Of a DNA stretch of 64,000 nt, positions 53,444 to 62,992 are shown piece after piece. Within the stretch, counting starts at the first letter, position 1. Every line of letters begins with the position of its first letter. The stretch lies in contig JBEKMC010000001.1 in NCBI GenBank assembly GCA_050008715.1, forward strand, positions 25,532 to 89,531, in the 5' to 3' direction. Made by a program: the position numbers and the translations under genes. Under the pieces are notes generated by a model. It searched no databases. It was not told the DNA's origin and saw only the letters and a program-made list of their open reading frames with translations. The stretch comes from JAKACA01 sp050008715 (GTDB taxonomy: Bacteria > Actinomycetota > Acidimicrobiia > Acidimicrobiales > Bog-793).

Positions 53444-55705
53444 TCATGACGGCCGGTACCGGCGCGGTCCGAGCGGCCCAGGACCGCCCCGAGCCTCGAC
53501 CAGCTGCCGGATGAGCGGGAGCACATGCGCGCCGACAATCGCTCCGCAGTACGGCGCGAAGTGGATGCCGTCGCTGTAGCGGCACAGGTGCCCGTCGACG
53601 GTGGCATCGAAATGGTTGCCGGGAGAGACGTAGGAGTCGAGGTCGACGAGATGGACCTGCCGCGGAAACGCTGCCGCCAGCCGGGCGAGCATCCCGTTGA
53701 TGAGCCCATGGCGCTGAGCCGACGATGCCGGGGCGGGTGACCCGTCGGCGAACGGTGCCGGATCCACGTAGGGAACCGTCAACACGACGACGGGGATGCC
53801 GCCGGCGCCCTCGGTCCGCACGAACAGCTCCATGCGGCTGAACAGGTAGGAGTCGAAGGCGGGTTGGCCGATGTGGACCTCGTGACCGCCCCACTGCCAG
53901 TTGAAGCAGTCCCAGTAGCCCATGAGCACGACGAGCGCCTGTGGGTGGACGGCTTTCTCCTCAGCGCGCCAGGTAGCGAACTGATTGCGGCAGGGAGTGA
54001 ATTGTGCCGAGAAAGCCAACCCGGGACCCCATTGCCCGAGACCCCGGACGCCGAAACTGCAACCGATCGCCGCGTCGTCGCTCAGCAGCACTCCGTAGTG
54101 CTGCTGGTCGGATCCGAGTCCGAACGCCAACGTGAGAGCCATCGAGTCGCCCATCACCATCGCCCGAACCGGCGGGCACGTATGGAAGGTCTCGTACGCC
54201 GGGATCGTCGTCGGCAGCCGCACCGAGCACGGTCCTTGATCCCCGGCCCAGGACACTCCAGGGATCGGTGCCACCGTGGTCGTCGGCTCGTTAGGCGGCG
54301 GGTCCACCGTGCCCACCCCTGCCGCCGAGGGCACGCCGGAAGCGACGACGAGGGCGGCGACCGCCACGGCGGCTGCCGGTGCCGCTGCGACCCGCACGGC
54401 CCAGGCCGGCCAGCGGCGTTGCCGGATCGGCTGTTCTATGGCGAGGTAGCTCGCGATCGACACGGCGAATGTGGCCCCGACGCGCACGACGAACAACGAC
54501 CAACCGGCAAGACCGGTGGACTGCTCGTCGAGCCAGATGAAGAGCGGGTAGTGCCACAGATAGAGCCCGTAGGAGATCCGCCCGATCGAGCGCAGCGGCC
54601 ACGTAGCGAGCAGGCGGGCAGCGGGTGCTGCGGGGGCGAGTGCGACCGAAGCGATGAGGGCGACGACGGCGACGTCGAAGACGAGAAACCCTCCCCGGTA
54701 GATCCCGCCGCCGGTGCCACCACTCCCGCCGGCGAGGTACATGCCGCCGATGACGGCGGCGAGTCCGGCGAGGCCGAGGACTCCGAGAGCCGCCACGGTG
54801 GCGGCGGGACGGCCGTCTGCGGCTCGGCCTTGCAGCCGCCAGCCGGCAGGACGGCCGTCGCGTTCGGCCCATTGGCGCCACAGCTTCTGCCTGCCGGCGG
54901 GACGGCCGTCGCGTTCGGGCCGTTCACGCCACAGAGCGAGGCCGACGGACAGCGCTGCACCGGCGAGGAGGCCCTGGGCGCGCGTGTCGGTGCCGTAGTA
55001 GACGCGGTTCAGACCGCCGCCGCCATGGAAGAGCCACGACATCTCAGCGGCCGAGGCGACCGACCCCGCCACTGCCAGCACCAAGAGCGCCTTGAGCCCC
55101 CGCGACCGCCCGGAATCGTCAGGACGGAAACGGCCGGCGAGACGCAGGATGCCGAGGACGATGAGCGGCCAGACGAGGTAGAACTGCTCCTCGATCGCCA
55201 GTGACCACGTGTGCTGCAGTGGTGAAGGCCGGGCTGTCTGTGCGAAGTAGCCGGCACCGGTCCAGATCTGGTGCCAGTTACCGACGTAGAACAGCGTGGC
55301 GAGGCCGTCCGGCAACAGGTCGGGAACCGCTGCAGACGAGCCGGCAACGGCCTGGTAGAACCCCACGGCGGCGACGAGGCAGAACAGCGCCGGCAACAGG
55401 CGGCGCGCCCGTCGGGACCAGAACTGCCTGAGGCCGACGGTGTGCCGGTCAGCGAACTCTGCCACCAGCAGCGAGGTGATGAGGAATCCGGACAGGACGA
55501 AGAACACCTCCACGCCGAGGAAGCCGCCCTGAGCCAACGACACCGGACTGCCGTGAAACGACACACCGCCGTGGTAGAAGAGCACTGCCACGATCGCGAG
55601 CGCTCGGACACCGTCCAGTGCGGGCTGGTACGCCAGCCGCCGACCGGCCCCCCTGGGAGCCTTGGAGTCGCCGATCGGGGCGGCGTCGTCGGGGGCCGGT
55701 CGCAT
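53444..55705 (-). CDS. OatA-like acyltransferase-3 with SGNH domain (753 aa)
   Basis: Membrane O-acyltransferase that moves acyl groups to an extracellular glycan. About ten helices form the acyltransferase-3 domain, with FYHGG and RRARRLLPALF as hallmark residues. The C-terminal SGNH hydrolase-like domain has VMGDSMAL and DGIHFAPYCG, giving the Ser and Asp-x-x-His. A cytosolic loop carries the imperfect repeat ERDGRPAGRQKLWRQWAERDGRPAG. The ATG at 55705 is preferred. It is divergent from the methyltransferase gene, only 19 bp apart. The target could be peptidoglycan or a surface polysaccharide. Confidence 0.9.
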   Translation of the reverse strand: MRPAPDDAAPIGDSKAPRGAGRRLAYQPALDGVRALAIVAVLFYHGGVSFHGSPVSLAQGGFLGVEVFFVLSGFLITSLLVAEFADRHTVGLRQFWSRRARRLLPALFCLVAAVGFYQAVAGSSAAVPDLLPDGLATLFYVGNWHQIWTGAGYFAQTARPSPLQHTWSLAIEEQFYLVWPLIVLGILRLAGRFRPDDSGRSRGLKALLVLAVAGSVASAAEMSWLFHGGGGLNRVYYGTDTRAQGLLAGAALSVGLALWRERPERDGRPAGRQKLWRQWAERDGRPAGWRLQGRAADGRPAATVAALGVLGLAGLAAVIGGMYLAGGSGGTGGGIYRGGFLVFDVAVVALIASVALAPAAPAARLLATWPLRSIGRISYGLYLWHYPLFIWLDEQSTGLAGWSLFVVRVGATFAVSIASYLAIEQPIRQRRWPAWAVRVAAAPAAAVAVAALVVASGVPSAAGVGTVDPPPNEPTTTVAPIPGVSWAGDQGPCSVRLPTTIPAYETFHTCPPVRAMVMGDSMALTLAFGLGSDQQHYGVLLSDDAAIGCSFGVRGLGQWGPGLAFSAQFTPCRNQFATWRAEEKAVHPQALVVLMGYWDCFNWQWGGHEVHIGQPAFDSYLFSRMELFVRTEGAGGIPVVVLTVPYVDPAPFADGSPAPASSAQRHGLINGMLARLAAAFPRQVHLVDLDSYVSPGNHFDATVDGHLCRYSDGIHFAPYCGAIVGAHVLPLIRQLVEARGGPGPLGPRRYRPS

Positions 55706-55724
55706 GAGCCGTACAGTTTCGCAA

Positions 55725-56543
55725 ATGCGAGCAAGGGACGACGACACGGCCGACTACCTCGAGCTCAACCGGCGCAACTGGGACGAGCGCGTGGGGGTGC
55801 ACGTGGCGAGCGGTTTCTATGCCGTTGACCGGTTCGTCGAGGGTGAGGATCACCTTCACCGCTTCGAGGCAGAGGAGCTCGGGGACGTGTCCGGCAAGCG
55901 CATCGCCCATTTGCAATGCCATTTCGGGATGGACACGTTGTCGCTCGCGAGGCGTGGCGCTCAGATGACGGGGGTTGATTTCTCGGGGCCTGCGGTCGCG
56001 GAGGCGACGGCGCTGGCGGCCCGGTTGGGCATCGAGGCGCGTTTCGTCGAGGCGAACGTCTACGACGCCGTCCAAGCCCTCGGCGACACCTACGACATCG
56101 TCTACACCGGCAAGGGGGCCCTCAACTGGATCCCCGATCTGGCAGCGTGGGCGCAGGTAGTGGCGGCGCTGTTGCAGCCGGGGGGCTTCCTCTACCTGAC
56201 GGAGTATCACCCGCTCTCGGGCATGCTCGACGACGACGGTGTGGAATTCGAGTGGCCATACTTCAACGGCGGTCCGGAAGTCTGGGACGACGGCACCGAC
56301 TACGCCGACCCGACAGCGGTGCTCGAGAACGCCCGCACCGTCGAGTGGGCGCATCCGATCTCCGAGGTGATCTGCGCGGTCATCGATGCCGGGCTCCGGA
56401 TCGAGTTCTTCCACGAGTTCGCCGAGACGTCGTTCCGACGCTTCTCGTTCATGGAGGAAGTCGGGCCGCGGCTGTACCGGATGCCGGCAGGCAAGCCGGA
56501 CCTGCCGCTGATGTACTCGATCCGGGCAGCCAAGTCATCCTGA
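55725..56543 (+). CDS. SAM-dependent methyltransferase (272 aa)
   Basis: Class I Rossmann methyltransferase of the UbiE/SmtA-like type. Motif I reads IAHLQCHFGMDTLSLARRGAQMTGVDFS, and motif IV region is YDIVYTGKGALNWIPD. The substrate is not predictable. The ATG at 55725 stands 7 nt after TACAGT (55712-55717), an arrangement expected for a leaderless transcript. It is divergent from the acyltransferase gene, and ftcD follows after 49 bp on the same strand. Confidence 0.9.
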   Translation: MRARDDDTADYLELNRRNWDERVGVHVASGFYAVDRFVEGEDHLHRFEAEELGDVSGKRIAHLQCHFGMDTLSLARRGAQMTGVDFSGPAVAEATALAARLGIEARFVEANVYDAVQALGDTYDIVYTGKGALNWIPDLAAWAQVVAALLQPGGFLYLTEYHPLSGMLDDDGVEFEWPYFNGGPEVWDDGTDYADPTAVLENARTVEWAHPISEVICAVIDAGLRIEFFHEFAETSFRRFSFMEEVGPRLYRMPAGKPDLPLMYSIRAAKSS

Positions 56544-56592
56544 TCCGGTTCGCCCAGGGCAGACGAAAGCACCCGGCATTAGTGTCCACTTC

Positions 56593-58053
56593 GTGAGCTG
56601 GTTCGAATGCGTCCCGAACTTCTCGGAGGGCCGGGACCTGGGCAAGATCGCCACGATCGTGGCCGAGGCACGCGAACAGCCGGGCGTCGCCGTGCTCGAC
56701 GTCGAACAGAACGCCGACCACAACCGCTGCGTGGTGACCCTCGTCGGCGAGGGTCCGGCACTCGTCGAGGCCATGATCCGCATGATGCGTGCGGCCACGA
56801 CACTGATCGACCTCACCACGCACGAAGGCGAGCACCCTCGGATGGGTGCCACTGATGTCGTCCCGTTCGTGCCTCTTGGCGATGCGACGGACGACGAGGC
56901 GGTCGGCCTCGCCGTGGCGCTCGGCACACGGGTCTGGGAAGAGCTGCGGATCCCCGTGTACTTGTACGCGAAGGCAGCACGCGTGCCGGAACGTCAGGAC
57001 CTCGCAAAGGTGCGCGCCGGCCAGTTCGAGGGCATCCGGGACACGATCGGGACCGACGCCGCCCGCCGCCCGGACATCGGCGAACCGCAGGTACATCCGA
57101 CCGCCGGTGTCGTGGCCGTCGGTGCCCGGCCGGTCCTCATCGCCTACAACGCCTACTTGACGACGCCCGACGTCGCCGTCGCCAAACGAGTGGCGAAGGC
57201 CGTCCGCGGGCGTGACGGCGGGCTCGCCGAGGTGAAGGCGCTCGGCTTCGACATCCGCGAGCGACAGCGTGCACAAGTCTCGATGAATCTCACGGACTAC
57301 CGGCGCACGCCGATCCATCGCGCCGTCGAGGCGGTGAGGCGGGAGGCGGCTCGTTTCGGCGTGAGCGTGGAGGATACCGAGATCGTCGGCCTCGTGCCTG
57401 AGGATGCCCTCTTCGACGCGGCCGAGTACTACTTGCAACTCAACGGCTTCGACCGGGCCACCGTCCTCGAGCGCAAGGTGCGCGACGCGCAGGCGCCCGC
57501 CGAGTCATTGGCCCCCGCCGAGTCATTGGCCGAGTTCGCCGCACGTCTCGCAGCCCGTACGCCCGTGCCGGGAGGCGGGAGCGCCAGTGCCGCCGCCGGA
57601 GCTCTGGGCGCGGCGCTCGGCGAGATGGTGACCAACTACTCGGCCGGCGCCGGCGAAGCTCCGGCCCAGGCCGAGAAGCTGACGGTGGCCCGGAGTCGCT
57701 TCCTCGCCTTGGTGGACTTGGACTCGGACGCCTATGCCGGCACCGTGACAGCGCGACGAGCGACGAAGAGCGAGCCGGGTCCAGAGGCTGAGGGGGCGTT
57801 CACGGCTGCGATCCGTCACGCCGCCGAGGTGCCACTCGAGACCGCTCGGCTGGCATGGTCCTGCGCCGAGGAGCTGAGAGGGCGCGAAGACGAGGTCCGG
57901 CCATACATGAAGAGCGACTGGACCGTCGCTCTTGCCCTGTTGGACGCTGCCCGCGAAGGCGCGCTCGCCAATGTCGCCATCAACCTCGACGACCTGCGCG
58001 CCCGGGAGACGGACATCGCCGATCTCGAGGCGGCGATCGAGGAACTGCGGTAG
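56593..58053 (+). CDS. ftcD: Bifunctional glutamate formimidoyltransferase / formimidoyl-THF cyclodeaminase (486 aa)
   Basis: Last two steps of histidine breakdown: moves the formimino group of formiminoglutamate to tetrahydrofolate, then releases ammonia to give 5,10-methenyl-THF. The formiminotransferase part (about 1-295) opens FECVPNFSEGRD and contains HEGEHPRMGATDVVPFVP. The cyclodeaminase part (about 310-486) has ARTPVPGGGSASAAAGALGAAL. The linker holds two 18-bp repeats (PAESLAPAESLA). The start is GTG 56593. It is first in the run ftcD-hutH-hutU-hutI. The fusion form is more common in vertebrates and some bacteria. Confidence 0.94.
   Translation: MSWFECVPNFSEGRDLGKIATIVAEAREQPGVAVLDVEQNADHNRCVVTLVGEGPALVEAMIRMMRAATTLIDLTTHEGEHPRMGATDVVPFVPLGDATDDEAVGLAVALGTRVWEELRIPVYLYAKAARVPERQDLAKVRAGQFEGIRDTIGTDAARRPDIGEPQVHPTAGVVAVGARPVLIAYNAYLTTPDVAVAKRVAKAVRGRDGGLAEVKALGFDIRERQRAQVSMNLTDYRRTPIHRAVEAVRREAARFGVSVEDTEIVGLVPEDALFDAAEYYLQLNGFDRATVLERKVRDAQAPAESLAPAESLAEFAARLAARTPVPGGGSASAAAGALGAALGEMVTNYSAGAGEAPAQAEKLTVARSRFLALVDLDSDAYAGTVTARRATKSEPGPEAEGAFTAAIRHAAEVPLETARLAWSCAEELRGREDEVRPYMKSDWTVALALLDAAREGALANVAINLDDLRARETDIADLEAAIEELR
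57493..57528. repeat. Two 18-bp tandem repeats in the ftcD domain linker
   Basis: gcgcccgccgagtcattg is followed by gcccccgccgagtcattg, encoding APAESL twice between the formiminotransferase and cyclodeaminase domains. Confidence 0.85.
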
Positions 58054-58096
58054 ATCGGCCAAAGCCCACTCCGAGGCGACCTGACATACTCCCGGG

Positions 58097-59671
58097 ATGA
58101 GCGATAGAACCGTCGACGAGGATGGTGTGAGCACGAGCGAGCCCGATGCGATCGATCTCGGTGGGACGCTGACGATCTCGGACGTGGTCTCGATCGCCCG
58201 TGGTGCCCCGGCACGCCTCGATGACGGCGCACGCGCCCGCATCGAGGCGTCGAGGGCGGTTGTCGATCGAGCTGTGAGCTCGGGGCAGATCGTCTACGGG
58301 GTGACGACCGGTTTTGGAGCCCTTGCCGATGTGCAGCTCGGGCCGGCGGACGCCGTGCGCCTGCAGCACTCGCTCCTGCGCACCCACGCCGTGGCCGTGG
58401 GTCCGGAACTGTCGCGTGAGGAAGTCCGGGCGATGCTCGCCCTTCGTGCCCACGTGCTCGGCCTTGGGTACTCCGGAGTGCGGTTCGAGGTTGCCCAACG
58501 ATTCATCGACATGCTGCGTTTCGGGATCCTGCCCGTCGTGCCGGAGCAGGGCTCGCTCGGGGCTTCCGGCGACCTGGCGCCGCTCGCACACCTTGCCCTT
58601 GGTGCTGTCGGCGAAGGGCGTGTGCATTTCGAGGGAACGGAGATGGACGCGGCCGAGGCGCTGTCTCGCTGTGGTCTCGCACCCATCGAGCTGAAGGCGA
58701 AAGAGGGTCTCGCCCTCATCAACGGCACACAGGGAATGACGGCGATCGGTGCGCTCGCGGCCGCCCGCGGCGGCATCCTCGCCAAGAGCGCCGACCTCGC
58801 CGCCGCCCTCACGATCGAGGGCATCCTCGGCACCGACCGCGCCTTCGACTTGCGCGTCGTCGGCCTCCGGCCTCAGCCGGGTCAGCGGGCCGCTGCGGAG
58901 AACCTGCTCCGGCTCCTCGACGGGTCCGAAATCCTCGCGTCGCACCTCCACAGCCAGCACATCGTGCAGGACGCCTACTCGATCCGCTGTTCCCCCCAGG
59001 TGCACGGGGCGTTCCGCGACGTGCTCGCCAACACGATCCGCACGCTCGAGTACGAGCTGGCGGCGGTCTCTGACAACCCGATCGTGCTCGCCGAGCACGA
59101 CGAGATCCTCTCGTGCGGCAACTTTCACGGCCAGCCCGTCGGCCACGCCTGTGACTCGCTGGCGGCTGCCTGTGTCGGGTTGGCATCCATCTCCGAACGA
59201 CGTCTCTACCGGCTGCTCGACCCGAAGACGTCCAACGGGCTGCCGCCGTTCCTCGTCGAGCACGCCGGCGTCAACTCCGGCTTCATGGTGTGCCAGTACA
59301 CGGCCGCATCGCTCGTGTCGGAGTCGAAGAGCCTCGCCCATCCGGCGACGATCGACTCCATCACGTCGTCGGCCGGTCAGGAGGACCACGTGAGCATGGG
59401 GATGATCGCTGCCCGCCACGCCCGTGAGTGTGTCCGCAACGCCGAGGCGGTGATCGCGATGGAGGTGCTGGCGGCCGCCCAGGCGTGCGACCTGAGGTCA
59501 CCCTTGCGGCCGGCTGACGGCACTGCCGCCGGTCTTCGGGCGGTCCGAGCCGTCATCGGGCACCTCGGCGACGACCGCCTCCTCAAACCGGATGTCGACG
59601 CTGCCATCGAGCTCGTGTCCTCGGGCGCCCTCGTGGAAGCCGTCGAGCAAGAGATCGGAGTGCTCCGATGA
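58097..59671 (+). CDS. hutH: Histidine ammonia-lyase (524 aa)
   Basis: Deaminates histidine to urocanate using the MIO prosthetic group formed from Ala156-Ser157-Gly158 in GSLGASGDLAPLAH. The active-site stretch YGVTTGFG is present, as is the family block QEDHVSMGMIAARHA. The N-terminus is about 25 residues longer than the Pseudomonas enzyme if ATG 58097 is used. The stop overlaps hutU (ATGA). Confidence 0.97.
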   Translation: MSDRTVDEDGVSTSEPDAIDLGGTLTISDVVSIARGAPARLDDGARARIEASRAVVDRAVSSGQIVYGVTTGFGALADVQLGPADAVRLQHSLLRTHAVAVGPELSREEVRAMLALRAHVLGLGYSGVRFEVAQRFIDMLRFGILPVVPEQGSLGASGDLAPLAHLALGAVGEGRVHFEGTEMDAAEALSRCGLAPIELKAKEGLALINGTQGMTAIGALAAARGGILAKSADLAAALTIEGILGTDRAFDLRVVGLRPQPGQRAAAENLLRLLDGSEILASHLHSQHIVQDAYSIRCSPQVHGAFRDVLANTIRTLEYELAAVSDNPIVLAEHDEILSCGNFHGQPVGHACDSLAAACVGLASISERRLYRLLDPKTSNGLPPFLVEHAGVNSGFMVCQYTAASLVSESKSLAHPATIDSITSSAGQEDHVSMGMIAARHARECVRNAEAVIAMEVLAAAQACDLRSPLRPADGTAAGLRAVRAVIGHLGDDRLLKPDVDAAIELVSSGALVEAVEQEIGVLR

Positions 59672-61359
59672 CCTCGCCTCCCGAACTGCACGGTCCTCGC
59701 GTCGTGCACGCGCCTCGCGGGACCTCGCTGAGCTGCCGCGGCTGGCCGCAGGAAGCTGCCCTGCGCATGCTCATGAACAACCTCGACCCCGACGTGGCCG
59801 AGCGGCCCGACGACCTCGTCGTCTACGGCGGCAGTGGCCGAGCGGCGCGTTCGTGGCAGGCCTTTGACACGATCGTGGCGACGTTGCGCCAGCTGGAGCA
59901 CGACGAGACACTGCTCATCCAATCCGGAAAACCCGTCGGTGTCTTCCGCACCCACGAGTGGGCACCGCGAGTCCTCATCGCCAACTCCCTGCTCGTGCCG
60001 GACTGGGCCACACAGGAGGAATTCCGCCGGCTCGAGACGGCCGGCCTCACGATGTATGGGCAGATGACTGCCGGTAGTTGGATCTACATCGGGACACAGG
60101 GCATCCTGCAGGGCACCTACGAGACCTTCGCCGCTATCGGGACTGCTCGATTCGGTGGGACGCTCGCGGGGCGGATCGTGCTCACGGCGGGCCTCGGCGG
60201 CATGGGTGGCGCCCAGCCGCTGGCCGTCACGATGAACGGCGGCGTAGCCGTCTGCGTCGAGGTGGACCCCTCGCGAGTGCAGCGCCGCCTCGAGACGCGT
60301 TACGTCGACATGGCCTGCGAGTCGACCTCCGAGGCCGTGACGCTCGCCCTCGATGCAGCCCGGGAGCGCCGTCCCCTCTCGATCGGTTTGATCGGCAACG
60401 CCGCCGAGGTGCTTCCAGAGCTGCTCGCCTTGGACTTTCCCGCCGACATCGTGACGGACCAGACGTCGGCTCACGACACGACGTCATACGTGCCGGCCGG
60501 CTTGTCGCTCGAGGAGGCGGCGTCGCTGCGCTCGAGTGACGTGGGCGAGTACGTGCGGCGCTCGAAGGCGAGCATGGCGGTGCATGTGGAGGCGATGGTT
60601 GGTTTCTTGGACAAGGGCGCAGAGGTCTTCGACTACGGCAACGGCATACGCGCCGAGGCGCAGTCGGAGGGATACGCACGAGCCTTCGACTATCCCGGTT
60701 TCGTGCCCGCCTATATCCGGCCACTGTTCTGCGAGGGGAAGGGCCCGTTCCGGTGGGCTGCCTTATCCGGGGAGCCGTCCGACATCGGGGCGACGGACCA
60801 GGCTGTGATCGCCGAGTTCCCCGAGGCCGAGGACCTTCTGCGGTGGTTGCGCCTCGCCGAGGACAAGGTCGCCTTCCAGGGCTTGCCGGCCCGAATTTGC
60901 TGGCTCGGCTATGGGGAACGGCACCGGGCCGGCCTGCGGTTCAACGATCTCGTCGCCTCGGGGTCGGTCGTGGCTCCGATCGTCATCGGCCGGGACCACC
61001 TCGACTCGGGATCAGTCGCTTCGCCGTACCGCGAGACCGAGGCGATGGCGGACGGGAGCGACGCGATCGCCGACTGGCCGATCCTGAACGCCTTGTTGAA
61101 CACGTCGAGCGGCGCCACGTGGGTGAGCGTCCACCACGGCGGTGGCGTCGGCATCGGCCGGTCGATCCACTCGGGCACCGTTACCGTCGCCGACGGTACG
61201 CCGCTCGCCGCCGAGAAACTCTCCCGGGTCCTCCTCAACGATCCCGGTACCGGCGTCATGCGCCATGCCGACGCCGGCTACGAGATCGCTCGGACGACCG
61301 CGCGGGATCGTGGCATGTGGCTGCCATCGGAAGGGATCGGCGGACCGGAGTCCCCGTGA
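59668..61359 (+). CDS. hutU: Urocanate hydratase (563 aa)
   Basis: NAD-dependent enzyme that converts urocanate to imidazolonepropionate. Family blocks include MLMNNLDPDVAERPDDLVVYGG, GRIVLTAGLGGMGGAQPLAV and VHHGGGVGIGRSIHSG. Length fits the family (about 555). It is translated in tandem with hutH through a 4-bp overlap. A 147-bp gap separates it from hutI. Confidence 0.97.
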   Translation: MTSPPELHGPRVVHAPRGTSLSCRGWPQEAALRMLMNNLDPDVAERPDDLVVYGGSGRAARSWQAFDTIVATLRQLEHDETLLIQSGKPVGVFRTHEWAPRVLIANSLLVPDWATQEEFRRLETAGLTMYGQMTAGSWIYIGTQGILQGTYETFAAIGTARFGGTLAGRIVLTAGLGGMGGAQPLAVTMNGGVAVCVEVDPSRVQRRLETRYVDMACESTSEAVTLALDAARERRPLSIGLIGNAAEVLPELLALDFPADIVTDQTSAHDTTSYVPAGLSLEEAASLRSSDVGEYVRRSKASMAVHVEAMVGFLDKGAEVFDYGNGIRAEAQSEGYARAFDYPGFVPAYIRPLFCEGKGPFRWAALSGEPSDIGATDQAVIAEFPEAEDLLRWLRLAEDKVAFQGLPARICWLGYGERHRAGLRFNDLVASGSVVAPIVIGRDHLDSGSVASPYRETEAMADGSDAIADWPILNALLNTSSGATWVSVHHGGGVGIGRSIHSGTVTVADGTPLAAEKLSRVLLNDPGTGVMRHADAGYEIARTTARDRGMWLPSEGIGGPESP

Positions 61360-61506
61360 GCCCGGCGACCGGCGCGTTCGCGCCCGACGTGCTCGTCGCG
61401 TGCTCGGCGACGGGCGCGATCACGGGGGTGGAGCATGTCACGCTCGGTCCTCGGGGAGCCTTGCCGAGCAGATGAGCCGTGCAGTCGTGAGTGCACTGGA
61501 GGAATC

Positions 61507-62679
61507 GTGACGGTCGTCGTGCGTGGGATCGGCCGGCTGTTCACCGCTTGTGCGGCCGGCACGATTGACGGAGGGGCTGTTGTCGTGAGCGACGGCCTCA
61601 TCTCCTTTGTCGGGCCGGAAACGTCTCTCCCTCGTGAGCTTGGAGCCGCCGACGAGATCGATCTCGGTGGGGCGCTCGTCACTCCGGGCCTGATCGACGC
61701 CCACACACACCCGCTGTATGGCGGGAATCGTTTTGCCGAGATCGCTCTGCGGTCGAGTGGGGCGTCGTACTCCGAGATCGCGGCTGCCGGTGGTGGCATC
61801 GCCTCGACGGTGACCTCCACGCGGGCCACACCTCGTGACTCACTCGCTGACTCGGTTCGCCGGCGGCTCGAGTCGTGGTACGCCGGCGGCGCAACCACTG
61901 TCGAGGCCAAGACCGGCTACCACCTCAACGGGCCCGGCGAGCTCGAGGCGGTCGGGATCCTGGCGGGGCTCGGGGGTCCGGCGGGGTTGCCATCGATCGA
62001 GGTGACGTGGCTCGCCGGCCATGGAGTCGGGCCGGAATTTGCGGGCGATCCAGACGGATACATCAACGATGCCTGCGGCTGGTGCGAGCGTGCTCGGTCG
62101 GCGGGCGCTCGCCACGCAGATGTGTTCTGCGACGAGGGGTATTTCACGGTCGAACAGGCTCGGCGGCTGCTGACGGCGGCGGCGACCGCCGGTCTGGTGC
62201 CGCGGATCCACGCCGACGAGCTGGCACGGACGGGCGGTGCTCAGCTCGCCGCGGAGTTGGGCTGCGCCTCGGCGGACCACCTGCTGCTCATCGACGAGTC
62301 GGACGCCAGGGCTCTCGCCACCGCCGGCGTTGTTGCCACCTTGGCGCCCGTGACCGCCCTTGCCATGGGGCAGCGGCCGCCGGTTGAGATGCTGCTCGAG
62401 GCGGGCGTGACGATCGCCCTCGGCTCCGACCACAACCCCGGCACATGCGGCACGACGTCGATGAGCCTCGTCGTGGCGCTGGGCGTGGCGGAACTCGGGC
62501 TGTCGGTCAGCCAGGCCCTGACGGCGGCGACCGCTGGGGGTGCCGCATCGCTGCGTCTGCATGATCGAGGCCGCGTCGAGGTTGGTCTGCGAGGCGATCT
62601 CGTCGCCTGGGACGCCGACCACGAAGGGGCCTTCGCGTGGGGTTACGGTCTTCGGCCGCTGCGTGTCTGGAAGGCCTGA
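61507..62679 (+). CDS. hutI: Imidazolonepropionase (390 aa)
   Basis: Metal-dependent amidohydrolase that opens the imidazolone ring to give formiminoglutamate. The metal site begins DAHTHPLYGGNR. Further family stretches are AAGGGIASTVTSTRA, EAKTGYHL and GSDHNPGTCGT. GTG 61507 is chosen because GGAGG sits 5 nt upstream. No hutG or hutF is seen, so formiminoglutamate must go through FtcD. Confidence 0.96.
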   Translation: MTVVVRGIGRLFTACAAGTIDGGAVVVSDGLISFVGPETSLPRELGAADEIDLGGALVTPGLIDAHTHPLYGGNRFAEIALRSSGASYSEIAAAGGGIASTVTSTRATPRDSLADSVRRRLESWYAGGATTVEAKTGYHLNGPGELEAVGILAGLGGPAGLPSIEVTWLAGHGVGPEFAGDPDGYINDACGWCERARSAGARHADVFCDEGYFTVEQARRLLTAAATAGLVPRIHADELARTGGAQLAAELGCASADHLLLIDESDARALATAGVVATLAPVTALAMGQRPPVEMLLEAGVTIALGSDHNPGTCGTTSMSLVVALGVAELGLSVSQALTAATAGGAASLRLHDRGRVEVGLRGDLVAWDADHEGAFAWGYGLRPLRVWKA

Positions 62680-62955
62680 GAGACTGGCTCGCAGTCCGTG
62701 TCGGGTTCTCCGGAGGGGGTGCGCGCCAGCGGGCCGGCGGGCTCGCCACGTGCCGAGCTGCGGGTAAGCCGGCCCCGTCCGGGCTCGAACCGCCACGCGA
62801 GCTCGGCCAACGGCGGGCCGGCAAGCTCGGGCACCAAGCTCGGCCGGCGAGCTCGGTACGCACGGGGGCCGGGCGCTCCGAGTCAGTGCCGGCAGATGAG
62901 TGCCCTCACGTCGTCGTCGAGTTGACGGTAAGCCGGGTGGGCCGGGCGCTCCGAG
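62680..62955. other. Repeat-rich spacer after hutI
   Basis: A 276-bp non-coding stretch with many short copies of gctcggccggcgagctc-type motifs. At its right end is one copy of a 54-bp direct repeat derived from the end of the neighbouring methyltransferase gene. No RNA gene or clear promoter is visible. Confidence 0.6.
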
Positions 62956-62992
62956 TCAGTGCCGGCAGATGAGTGCCCTCACGTCGTCGTCG
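62866..62992. repeat. 54-bp perfect direct repeat duplicating the 3' end of the PrmC-like gene
   Basis: 62866-62919 and 62939-62992 are identical over 54 bp, offset 73 bp. The right copy is the real 3' end of the methyltransferase gene, including codons for VRALICRH and the stop. The left copy is a relic behind it, separated by 19 bp. Confidence 0.9.

Noticed and set aside
61356..61475. Possible 39-aa gene between hutU and hutI (GTGA overlap with hutU stop)
   Set aside because: No ribosome site, no recognisable family and no typical composition. hutI has its own strong Shine-Dalgarno downstream.
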